64,000 bases of DNA from Lucifuga dentata (Eukaryota > Chordata > Actinopteri > Ophidiiformes > Bythitidae): contig VXCM01005054.1 in assembly GCA_014773175.1 (NCBI GenBank), forward strand, positions 20,443 to 84,442, written 5' to 3'. This document shows, in pieces, positions 12,274 through 25,700 of this stretch (positions within the stretch are counted from its first letter, which is position 1; each line of letters starts with the position of its first letter). Both the position numbers and the translations under genes were made by a program. The notes beneath the pieces are model-generated. The model made no database searches. It had not been told where the DNA came from and saw only the letters and a list, made by a program, of their open reading frames with translations.

Positions 12274-13742
12274 CTGGTGGAAAAAAAAAGACACAATTTA
12301 CTTCTAAGCATACTTATAATTATGTTAAAATCATATTTTTGATTATTTATATGGCTGTCCTCTTGCAAACTGAGTGTGGGTGTGAAAGTTGAGTAACTGA
12401 TCTGTTGAAATCAGGCAAAGAGAAGGAATTGCAACATACATTAATGTAGTTTCTCAAAAGGGTTTCTGGGTGTTAGGTTGACATCATGGGCATAAATTCA
12501 ACAAAAGTTCCAGGGTTTAAAATGATCACTTTGAGCAGTTATGTAGTGTAATTATGGCACTTTAGCTACAGCCACACTACACATCTTGAAGCCAAATTCT
12601 GTTTTTCTTTTTTTGCCTATAACCAAATTTTTGATGGTGTCATTATCTTTTTTTTTTTTTTTTTTTNTTTTTTTTTTTTTTTTTTAAATCTGATAATGTT
12701 TAATGGTTTTGACCTGAAATAACCCTCGTGCAAACCAGGGATGCAATGACTTGCAGATCATCATATATGTGCAAAAGTAGAAGAGTGTTGTGTTTTATGA
12801 CATGTGAGTCGGAATGGCAAGAAAATTCTGATTTGTGTGTTTAGATGTGTGTTTTTTGTTGTTTACATGTTCCCAACACATATCCGAAATGAGCCATATG
12901 CAAGCTAAAAATCTGGATTGTGTCACTTATACCTGATGGTGTAAATGCAGCCTTTACGTACCTTCCTTGGGCTACATGGACGGTGTATTGCGCCCTGCAG
13001 CATGAAACGTTCTCTCTCTTTCCTTTCATTTGGCAGTTAGTTGTACATTAATAATAAATAATTATGAACATGACATGTACCTGGTTTTCCACAAGCCTTT
13101 ACACACTGCTCATGAGTGTCAAAGCGATTCTGGTTGCCGTCGCAGCCTCCATACCAGAAGCGTGTGCAGCTCTTGCTGGGAGCGTCGTAGTGCCACTTGA
13201 GGACAAATTTAGCACAAGTGCCTTCCTCTTTGGGCAGCTGGCAAATATCCACAGCTGTAGCTGTAGGGGCCGCTGTGATGGAGGTGAAAAATAATTTGTC
13301 AAATCATGAAAGCACATATAATAATGATTAGTTTGCATTAAAGGAGAACTGAAAATTCTACACTTCAAATCCATTTTTTTGGTCATGGGGATCACTATGG
13401 GATATGTGAAAACAACCGTCAATGTCTCTTGTGGCTGAAGAGGGCGCTGTGCAAAGTCTGAAAAACTACAGCCACTCCTAGATGTCATGAGCATAAAGTA
13501 ACACACAGAACCCCCTGCAGACAAAAAAAAACAAAAAAAAAAAAAAANAAAAAAAAAAAAAAAACATTTTGCATGGTTTTGATGTAGATAGGTAGATAAG
13601 ATGTAGAAAACTCAGGTCAACTGGATTCAAGTTTTTTAATTCTGAAACGTTTCACCATCCATCCAGATGGCTTCATCAGACAGAAATGAATGCACAGAAG
13701 GAGGCTAACCCTTCTGATGAAGATTCTCAGTCATCCAGGCAG

Positions 13743-13773
<31 letters not shown>

Positions 13774-16700
13774 AGATATTTTCTACAATTTATTTTTCAC
13801 GGTTGCTTTGCATGCTGATTAGTGCTCCCCATGACCAATAAAGTAGATTTGAAGTGTAAAATTCTCAGCTCTCCTTTAATGCAAACATAAAAAGTTGGAC
13901 TTTAAATATGAAGAAAACTGAATAGTGCGATCAACAGTCAAAGTATGATTGCCAGTATTACTAGCAGTGGAAAAGGTAAGACAGTATTTTGCTGGCAACT
14001 GTCAGAGTTCAGTACAACACATTTAAACATTCCCAGGAAAAAAATAAAACCACTTCCAATCCCAGCAAACTTTTATTCTTCCATATCCATGAGATATAAC
14101 ATATTTGGTTTTACAGTGCAAATTGTCTCAAGTAACTTGTGCCAATTTAGTCCAATGAATACAAGGTTGTGAAAAAACTGGAACATGGTTTATATGAGAA
14201 CTGCTGCCAAAAAAACAATGAAGGCTTTCCATTCATTTTCTTCATGATTATGACTTGGCCCGTTACTTGGAATGACAAAAGTATAACCTTCTCATTTTTC
14301 CATGCTTGGCGTTTGACTTGTTCCATCAGTCATTTACTGTATTTGGAGGGTGGTGAGGATGTGGGTGGGTTTGTAGTTGAATACAAAAGACTTTTTGTTT
14401 TGCAAAGTGAGCGAATTTTGAGGAAATATAATTATGCAACACAGTGATATAACTTTCAAGACTGGTGATTTGATGTCCAGATATATTCCCAAGATTCTCG
14501 GTGAAGAATTTGATCCAAATCATGTTTGAGGAGGTAGAATTTGCTTGTTTAAAACAAGAATGGGAAGGAAATGCTTTATTTTCGTTGAGTTTCATTACAT
14601 ACATGTGCAGCCACATCAAAGTCAGTCACATGTTCAAGTCAGATAGTTGGAAAAAGAGGACATGGTAACATAATATGTAGGCTGACTAGACCTGTTTTTC
14701 CTGTGACATTTTAGGTCCGTTTTAATTCCTGATTATTCTCAAAAAATCCCGACTTGTCTCATATTTCAGGGATTTATGCTTTTTTGTAAAAATTTAAAAA
14801 ATTTTTTTTTCCCTCTTTATCAATTCTAACGAGTCTAGCGGGTTGCATGCACCCAACCCACCAATCACACGTGTCGCAATCTATCAGTATAAAAATAAGG
14901 CTACAAACAATATAAACAGTTGAAGAGTATTATTTTATGAGCGGATCAGTCGGTACTCACCAGGATCCGGGAGGATCTGCTTCTGTTCAACCTGTTGCAC
15001 TTTCTGCTGAGGCTCTGGGACTGTGGAAATAAAAGATAAATGTCTTTTCATTTTCGAGAAAAACAGACTTTCAGCAGCTGGTGACAAGCTATTAGGTAGA
15101 TTTTCCACAAGGGTTCCAGTGGAACGTGTAATATAAATGGATACACATATTTCAGACGTGATCCTTATCCTTATCTGTCATAAAGCACTCTAAGAGATTA
15201 TCTGTCCGACCCTACATTGACTCCTCAGCTCACAAATCTGTCGTTTTTATCTTCCACATGCCTCAAATAACAGCAGACATAACAACTGATGCTAACCGTC
15301 TGGAATTTAAAGTCATTTTCACAGTCATCATCAGTTATCATTACATTTGTCTTTCATTTGCCATCTTAACAGCTGGAAAATTCTGGATTTAGGGAAAATA
15401 TAATTTAAAAAGATGTCAGGGAAGAAATTCTAGAAATATACCTTAAAATTTCTTTTGCAGAAAAAAACTTCTAAAATAAATTATTGATAAATGAAACATC
15501 TGGAAAATTCTAGAAAATAAAAGTAAGCTTTCAGTAGCCTTAATTTCCCCCTCAAATACACTTGATATAAAGAGAAATTCTATTAGCTAATTAGTGTTGT
15601 TAATTTACTTTCCATGAACTTTTAATCACACACCTCAGCATGTATTTATTTATGAGGTTCCGGCTCCTAATATGCTACATCAGACCAGGCAGCAGCATAT
15701 TCCCTCACACAGCCTGGCAGCAAAAGCAACTTACCTGACCTCATGCAGTGTTTCAAGCAGAGGGCCTCGGTCTCGAACCTATTGTCATTTCCTCCACAAC
15801 CTCCATACCAGAACTGAGTACAGATCCCGTTCTGTCTGTCATAGAACCACTTAGCCTGATAGTCTTTGCACGGCATTCCGGAGTCATAGTCAAGTGAGCA
15901 TGGGTCTTCAAATTCATTAACTAGAACATGCAAACAGAACAGCAGTGATGGACGACAGACACAGAGAGAGGATGAGTTTGTGTTAAGAATAAAAGTACAA
16001 TTACGCGCAGCAGTTACCGTGTGCAGTGAAAAAGTTGTGTTTGCTAAGTGACTGGTCAGCTCAAACCGCTATTAATGCTAATGTTACAGGATTAAGAAAA
16101 TGGCATTCATAATGGCATAACACTCTACAGATGGATCAGGCTACTGGTGTTAGCATTTATGATATCTGAAAGTAAAACATAGCCAGTAGAAAGAAAGAGG
16201 TTGAGTATAGATACAGGCTATAGGTGAACTGAAGATATAATAGTTAGTTATTACTAATGTTACTTAATGTTAGTTCATCTTAATAGGTTGTGCATGGTTG
16301 TGTGGTCTCTAGGGTTACGCTGCAAAACCACATCCATGACGAATCCCTCAGAGTCCAACCCCAGAAATACCTCCCAGCTAATTCAGAAAAACCATCAGAG
16401 TTTTGGCTACATTTACAAGACCCTCCAACCATAAGCCGGCATAAAATGTGTAGCGAAAACATGGCATATATAAAAAATATGGCAGATCTGCAGTGCTTAA
16501 TTTGGGCAAAAAGAAGGGCAGCATAGTGAGCATAGTCAGCGCTCCCTGCAACAGTTATTACGGTAGGCATGGCGAGCTGTCAAACCGAAACGAGAGCCTC
16601 GTAGCCGGCTTGCAGCGTATATGTCCCAGCGCTGATAGACACACCATAACTACATTTAACAAACTAAAATAAATAAATTAAAAACAAACCAAAAAAAAAA

Positions 16701-19700
16701 AAAAAAAANAAAAAAAAAAAAAAAAAACACCACCACTATGGAGAAACATTTCAGAGTGTGATCATTCCTCAAGTCAACTTTTAGAAAGGCTCGTTTTCAT
16801 CCATTTTATCCACATTTCGATAATTTACTTTCGTGATTTTGTCAAGAATTTGTCGTACACAATTTAATTATTTTATTGTTTAATGCACACAATTATGCCC
16901 AAAAGCGATATAAAATTAAAACTAAATTACTTAATATAGTTCTGGAATGCTAGCTTCTGAAATAATCTCTCCCGGTACGCACAGAGCCATCAGAAATAAG
17001 TGCCGGAACTCAGTTCCAGTGCTTTACGGTACAAATTAAGCACTGCAGATATGAAGATGAGGAATTCATAAAGCAGTGCCAGACTTAACGTGTCAGTTAA
17101 GGCAAATATTGTCACACAACCATGTTCCCGCATTCATAAATACTGATACCGGCATCTTTTAGCATTTGCCTTGGAAAAAAAAAAAAAAACGCTACTACAG
17201 CATTTCGATATTTACGTGTTGAGAAAGCAATTCATAAAACACACTCTCATACAAAAAATTTAGACCTGTTTGAGTCTGATGGTAATTTAATAAATTTAAT
17301 GTTTAAGCCCGGTCAGGTGATCAGTCAGTTTATTTAAAAGGCGAGTTCTGACCAGCTCTCACACGTTCTTGTGCTTCTTCCTCAAGTCTCACCTGCAGTG
17401 CTTTTTTAGTGTGATGCTATATAGTTAGCATGATTTTTTTTTTTTTTTTAATAAATTCCACCTAGTCACTTCAAAAACTCTCCTGAATTTGCTGCTCGCA
17501 AGAAAAATAATCTCAGTCTCAGTTGTGCTTTAACTTTCTTCTAGAAAGAGATGAAGACTGAATTGTGTACAATGAGCAAATAAACATATTTCCTGATGGA
17601 CAGATAGATAATACTAATACAGATTGTTTTGGTAGTTTATAGTCATGTTGATGCATGGGCATTAGAGCAGGCTAACTTTTATCCCAACATGTCAAAAAAT
17701 CCAAATTATCCCTTTAATGACCTCTTATGTTGGTGCACGAGCTGAATGACACATTTCTGTAGTAGTTAGGCTGAAATATTTTGGCATTACTTCATCGCGC
17801 TCATTCTGCTGTTTGTACAGCTGAACCATATTATCAGGTTTTATTTATATAACACACGTATCGCCTAGGAAACCAAGCCAAATACAGCTCTATTGAGATT
17901 ATTATCAAAGTGGAGAAAATATTGAATGGATTAACGCTCGAGGTTAAAAACAACATACCGTCTCAGCGTTTTCTGTTGGCAATATTATGTCATCCATTGG
18001 CCATTTCCTTTTGGAGCACACTCACCTGTTTCAGGTTTGTCCAGAGGTGCAGTATCTACAGCAACGGTGCTTTGGTTGGCTGGCTTATGCTCTGCTGCTT
18101 CTGTGGAAGAGAGACGAGTATTCGTGAAGCTGGTGCAATAATGCCATATTTCCAAAGAAATACAGATAAGTAATAGTGGCCGACAAGTGACAAACTATTT
18201 ATTGTTACAGTACAGCGACGAGTGAGCTAACACAAACTTAAACTAGTCTTAGTAATGCTACTGTTTGGAATTTATTGTTAGGGTAAATGAGGTTTTCTAG
18301 CAGCAGCTAAAATGCTACAAGCTCACTTATCAGACATGAGTTATTAAAGCAATGAAAGCAGTGGTTACTTCTAGCCCTTTTGAGTGATTTTTGTCATAAA
18401 GTCATTTTAAGATTTTACTTTTTATTGAGACTGGTTTGTGTTTGAAACAGAAAAAGCTGTACTATTACGAGACAGGACAACAAGTATTTTCTTTTGAAAA
18501 TTTGTTTTAGAGTTTTTAACAAAAAAATCATTTAGAATTTCTTTCTAGAAAGTTTTTTTTTGTGAAATGCTAATTTTGAAGCCTCATTTGTTTACATGGT
18601 GCAAAGAATTCAATCAAAAAATGCATGACATGATCATCAAGTGTGACAGAACTTTACAGAATTCAACTGAAAGAAGAATTTTCAAGAATCATTTTTTAAA
18701 ATTTCTTCAATCAATATTTTTTTTTTTTTTTTNTTTTTTTTTTTTTTTTAGAATTTGTTGTATTTTTTTCATAAGACATCTAGTTTTTTTCACTGAGATT
18801 TTTTTTAGACTTGCTTTTATTTATAGAGGTACTTTCAAAAATCAATTTGTTTTAGTTTCCCCTTTTTTCTAGAAATTTTTAATTATTACTTCCCTCACAG
18901 ATTTCTTTTTTCTTTCTTTTTTTTTTTTTTTAAGTGCGGCTTATTAGGTAGCAAATGAAATACGAATTCAATGAAAAAATAAAACTTAAAAAATGACTTT
19001 ACTCTCCTTAAGATAACAAAAATTAAGCAAACAAAGCATAAGTGCAGATATGTTAATGGACTTACTGGTAGTGATGATGCCTTTGTAGGTTGAGACGACG
19101 TGACCCTCGGCAGTGTGAGCCGTGACCATAGCGTGATATGACTGGCCACTTTCCAGGTTGTCGATGGCAAGCTCCGTTCCTGACACGTTGGTCTTCAGTA
19201 CCATGGTATGGTCATGCAACCTTGACACTACCACCTCGAAGTAGACAAAGAGCTTGGGATCTGGGCCAGACCAACGCAATTTCAGGCTGCTGGAGGTGAT
19301 GTTAGTGACGTGTAGCTCATCGCCATCTGAGGGCGTAAAGTATATCAATATCAACACATAAATACACATATTGAAAACCAGGCTCACAGAAAGCAAGAGG
19401 ATGTCAAAGGAAACGATTCCAAAAACCAGTAAGAGACAAGCAATGTGAATAATATAATGAATGAAAGGGGAATACTGGTGCTTTTTGATGATTTCTGGGC
19501 AGTCACTTTTGAACATTGGTTATGCATGAGTCACAGTGAAGAAATGGAAATGACACAACCAAGTCAAACACTTCAGACTGAGTGTGGCTGATGTAAGAGT
19601 GTGAATTCCATTTAGTACATCACTTTTCTTACCTTTGTGCTTCTTCTCATGGACTGTTTGGTGATTTTCATGGTGCTTTTCATGTTTCCTACAAAGACAC

Positions 19701-22700
19701 AAAAATAAGCGAATTAAACACCCAATGATTCCAAAGTAGCAATCAGTTACTATATATGGTGTAGAAATACTCAAAAACTTACTCTTGGTGTGGTGATGTA
19801 AAAGGGTTTTTTAATGGCTGATCACTCTGGAACCACTTGCAGTTTTTGGAGACTTCAGGAGACATGTAGAAAGCATTTTCAACTGAAAACACAGGTGATA
19901 CAGAACAGTGTTACACTCAGGGATGAAGTAAATGATAAATAAAACCAGTATGTGTTAAATGGATTAAAACTGAGTGACAGATTTGATATGTATCTTAAAC
20001 TTACTGCTGATATACTTCGGCAGCAGCTGACCAAAGGCCAAGATGTGTTTGTCGTAAAACTGAGAGATGCTGCTCAGCCTCTTGAAGAAGACATCAGATG
20101 GTTCACTGGCCATGTGTGACAAGACATGGGCATCGCCAGCACTCAGTTTCTCACCCACACCCAGGATTACCAGGAAGTAGCCCTTGCACTTGACCTCAGT
20201 GGCCACACGCAGCAGCTGCTCCTTTTCTTCCTCCACACCTCCTGTCACAAACAGCATCAGAACCTTCCGGTCACGCAGGAGCGGTGTCCTCTCAAACACC
20301 TGCTCCACTGTCGATTCGACAGCGGCTGCCAACGCACGACCACCTTCAAGCTGTGGTGTCTTCTCCAACAGGAAATTGACAATATCCTGAGCGGAGCGGT
20401 GCTCGGTCAAGCCAATATCCACACAGATCGGCGAGCCACTGTTGTTACTGAGGAACTCATAGGGTGCTTGCTGGATCACAGATACTCTGGCGTGGTGAAT
20501 GGATGATGTAGGATCTGAAGATATGTGTAGCTGCTCCACAATGTGTGCAATATAGCGTTTAATCTCAGTAAAGACAGTTGGGTAGGTAGACTCAGAGCTG
20601 TCCATGACAAAGGCCATGTCAATGTCCACATCTGTGGTGGAAGACCTCCTATCACGGCTGGTTGATGGGGGTATATAGTCACAAATTTGGTCTGGAGAGC
20701 AGACGTCTAAGAAAAAAGAGATTACAGAAATAAACTTGCTTACTTCGTTATACAATCACACTCCTGGGAGTTACTGTAACACAGCGTTTGACACACAACG
20801 TTAAAAACAATGTCATGATTAGTGCACCAAAGTAAAGTACTTACCAAGGCAGACATGACAGTTCATAACCTTTTGGATGGTTGAATTATACTGCGCACTT
20901 CCAGGGCTGGGAAGGACAATTACCTGGCCCAGCGCCGTGTTGTTGCTCTAAAGTGTAAAAGGGAGACAAAGAAACATTGAAAATACCATGTAAAATGTCA
21001 TATTTTCAGTCAACATGTCTAATGAATCTTCCTCCTGTGATGTACCCAGTTGTGATATGTTTTTTGTTTTTGGTGTGTTTTTATTTTACCTGCAATGCTC
21101 TGCTGAGTGCTCTGTCCTCACGGTTGACTAAGAACAAGGAGGCAATTCCAGCATCATGGAGGCGGAGTGCTGCATTAGTTACAGCCTGTGTTTCCCTTAC
21201 TGGCCCACTGACAAAGAAGATGGCCACCTTCCTCATCAGGAAGCCACCACGCACCCTCTTGAAGGTGTTCTGTGCCACAAAGCTCATGGCCGTGTCCAAG
21301 CTGCGCTGCTTGCGTGTCTGCAGCGTCTGTAGTCCCTCGATGCGCTGCACCAGAGCGTGTCTCTTCAACGCATCGGTAAAGCGGATCTCCGTGGTCACTT
21401 CATTATTGTAGAGGGCCAACGCAACACGTGCTCCTCTTGGGCAGTTACTCTCAGAAATGGCGATGTTGTTGACCAGACGAAGAACTGTATCACGCATGTT
21501 GTTGAAGGCAGGACGGCCAACACCATCAGAGGCATCCAGTGCAAATGCCAGCTCAGTTGGATAGAGAGGGCATTCCTGCTGACCTAATGGTTTACACATT
21601 GGAGGATTATTTTAGTTTGTGTGGTACTGTTTGTATCAGTGCTAAATAATAATAATATACTCAAATGAAAACTATCACAGTTTTTAAGTACATACCATAA
21701 CAGCAAGCTGGTAAAGAAAGGGAGACAAAAGGTGGTGAGACATTTATACAATAAGCATGGACACATTATTAGTATGTAATAAGCATGAACATATTATTTG
21801 GCTCTATTTCATAATGTGGCAATGTTGATAGCTATTAAATTATACTTACGACAGTTATCTCTAATCTTCTTGACCAGGTCACATTGCTGAGGACAAAGAC
21901 ATGAGGAAATAGATGGTGAAATACGTATAAGATGAACACTGGACATCATTTTTTCTCTGTTCATCCAAGACAATTTTATGCAATAAATGGAACACTTACC
22001 ACCACTCCTGGTCCTCTCGGTCCTTTCTGACCCTATGGGAACACAAACAGTTGTGTTAACAGCTGGACATGGTTGGATGAACAGCTATGTATGAAAGCCA
22101 CTTTACTTTGTTACACTGCTTATATAACATGATTATGTTTATGTTAAAACAGTTAAACAACTTAGCAGCATTCATTTATGCCAAATATACTATGTACCAT
22201 AAGTTTAGAGTTCCCGAGAAGACCCTGAAGCTCACGAGTTTAATGTATATCATAAACACACAGCACATCATGTGCTAAGGTGCCTCTATGTGATGAATAT
22301 GGAATTTACATGGCTTATAAGCAAACGGAAGATTGTTAGTTGCTTACATAGGGTCCAGGATAGCCAACTTCTCCCTTCTGCCCAGGTACACCGATTTTCC
22401 CAGAAACACCCTGGAGAGAATTAATTGAGAGAAAACAGAATTAACGTTTTTCGATTTTTCAACTTTCAGTTTTTAAAAAAAGAGCTTTACTTCAAACTTT
22501 GAGATTATCATATGATGCTGAACAGTATGAACAACATTGTACTTCAGTGCATCAGTGTGTATCTTGCTCTTACAACTCATTCACTGTTTTAAATGCATAT
22601 CTGACAAAGGACAGCTAACTCACCCTCTGCCCACGATTCCCACTGGGTCCAGGTCCACCCTGGGTACCTGGATCACCAGCTGCTCCCTACAATGATAAAA

Positions 22701-25700
22701 CCAAGTAAAGAGAATGCATCCAAATGACCAACATCACCAACTGTTGAAATATGAATTTAAGCTCCGATGTTTTGACCCACATTACCTTTGGTCCTGGGAA
22801 TCCTGGGAAGCCTTCATCACCCTGTAGTGAAATTACACATAGACTTGATGTATTATCAGCTTGAAAGAGCATTTAAGAGTGTATGACTTGAGATTTGTTA
22901 TATGTCTTGGATGTGGATAGTAATCAACAACCATCCTGCAACTTTCACTTATCATCCTAAAAGAATGGAATTGTTAATCGCAGATCACTACTGATTTAAA
23001 TCTCTCAAATGTCACTAATATCAATGCAAAATTGAGTCCAAATCCAATTTTGGATTGATTTTATCCTTCATGAAACTTCACAACCAAATGGAAATACACA
23101 ATGGTAACATGGTAATTGGTCACCATATATATGCTAGGAAAGGTCAGCTTTCACAAACCTTTCTTCCTTTGGGCCCTGGAATGCCAAATCCATCCCTTCC
23201 ATCTTCACCCTAAAAAAACAGAAGTTATTAAAATAACAAAATCCTGGAATTTGTATTAACTGCATACACTGTTTGAGGGTGTGGCACGCATGCACACACG
23301 CGCAAACACACACACACACTCACCTTTTCCACAGTCATAGTGTTATACAGCTATCCATCTAGTTAGAAGCTACTCATTCAAGCCAGAATACTTTGAATAA
23401 GGAAACACTAAGCAAAAATATAAACCCCTGATTAAAAACACACCACATACATTCTTAGGAACAGAAGACTGGCAACATAAATGTTGCTTTAAACCAGCTA
23501 TGACAATCAAACAAAGAATTAATTTCTTCTGCAAAGAGCATTCTCCTCCACAAAGAGCACACTATAACTACAATGACCTAATAATAATTTATTAAATTGT
23601 ATAAAAGTGCAGTTGTGCTTTCAAAAATGATAAATTATGTTTGTGATATTTTTGATTGTGGAAACAGTAAATATGTGTATTTTGTTCATTTTTCACCACT
23701 TTAGTATTATGACATATTGTGTAAAGAAAAAGTGGTTTCATTCTTACAGGCTCTCCACGGGGTCCAAGGGGTCCAACAACCCCCTTAGGTCCTGGTTCTC
23801 CTGGTTCTCCCTACCAAGGCACAGTTAGAGGAGAGAGAGATACACTGAAAATGTCAGTTTCAAATTAAAAATTAAATATTTCTTGGAGCTAAAAGGTCAT
23901 TTTCCACAGATTTAATTAAGCTCATATGCTTTGTTTGAAGTCAAAGTCAGGCAGGGCCTTGTTTTCTTATAGCACTTTCATGTTTGCTCAAATAGACTAC
24001 AGGTGTGTCCAGAAATGTGAGAGAGCGAGGCTTAGGTCAGTGTGTTTATAAATGAAACAAGTGTGTTATGAAAGAATGTAAGCTCTGCCAAATCATGTTC
24101 CCCTTGGTACCTTGCGACCAAGTGAGCCTCTTCTACCCTTTTCTCCAGGAGGCCCTTGGGTTCCACCAGGACCCTAGAAAATAAAATTTGACATTAGGAA
24201 ACACAAAAGAAGCACTAGTGCAATCAAAATAACTACCACGCAGATGATTTTTGAATTGATTAAGTAATGTGTATGTTAATAGTGCAGCACGTGTGGCATG
24301 CAGCTGCATGTTTTTGTGTGTAATTTTAATTAAAAAAATATATATTTCTGCTCCGTGTTCCATGTACAGAACCTTGGTCAGTGATGTTAGTTTTAAATGT
24401 GCTTAATAAATATACTCTATATATGACCTGACAACCTGACACATAGAGTGGCACTCACTCTGGGTCCAGGATTACCATCCTCTCCTCTGAGTCCAGGTGC
24501 ACCAATTGGTCCAGCTGGACCCTTGAAAAGACAAACCAGACACTTATGTTTTTTAAGTTTCTTCTATCTGAGTTGAGCTAAAATTAATCCACACGTAAAA
24601 AATGAACACACATTTCCGGATATAATGTATGAACACTCTGGCCATCACAGTCCAGTCAAAACAACTGGTCATAGAACTACAGCAGCCAAGAGGAGTATTA
24701 ACACTCCTTTGAAGTCATTTATAATGATACAAGTTTGGGAAAGTGCAAGATGAATAATCTTGCAAATACTGCATAAACAACGAATATGGACTTACTCTAG
24801 ATCCTCCAATACCAGCCTCTCCCAGCAAACCATCAGCTCCTGGCCTTCCAGCAGCTCCCTAAATGAAATATGAGCAGTAAAATTTACAATTACTGGAATT
24901 ACTGGATTTATTGGATTGAGTATTAGACAGATGCTATCAATGAATGGAACTTACGGCTACTCCAGGTGGTCCTCTTCTGCCATCAGGTCCCTGATTAAGT
25001 AAGAATAAGAACAAGAATAAGTCTCGTTTAAAAACCAGTGTCAAATAAATAAATTCTAAATTCTAGGCACAGCTATTGAATAAAAGCAAAGTTAATATAT
25101 ACCCTCCTTCCAGGTTCACCAGCTGCTCCCCTCTTTCCATCTTCACCAGGGTCTCCCTATCATTTCAAATAAATATCTCAGTAAAAGTGACCCATGAAAA
25201 CACAAGAAATCATATATTTTAAGTCTACTAAAAGCATACTGTTGGAAATGCATTGGAATTGTTTATAGCAGTATAATATGTGCAGGGATGCATTACCGCT
25301 GGTCCAGCATCACCAGGATCTCCCTTAGGTCCTGGTTGTCTGTTATCTTTCCCAGTGACACCCTAGTAGAGAGAAATTACATTTTCAAATTCAGCTGCAG
25401 CCAAAAGGACACAAGTGTGATTACTCTGGTCAGTTAATATGTGAATATGTAAATGTAAATGACACTCCCTCAGTTAACAATAATGTCTTCTTGGTTAGAT
25501 TTCTGGATCAAAGGGGGTTTAAGATGTATAAGAATGTTTGGATGTAACTGAGTTAAGTGCTAATTTGTTAAATGTTTAATTATCCCAATTTTATGACATA
25601 TAACCGGTTTCACAAAATAATTAACATGCAATGCAATATTCTCACAGGGTCTCCTCTGATGCCCATTTCTCCTCTGTCTCCTGCTTGTCCTTTGGCACCT

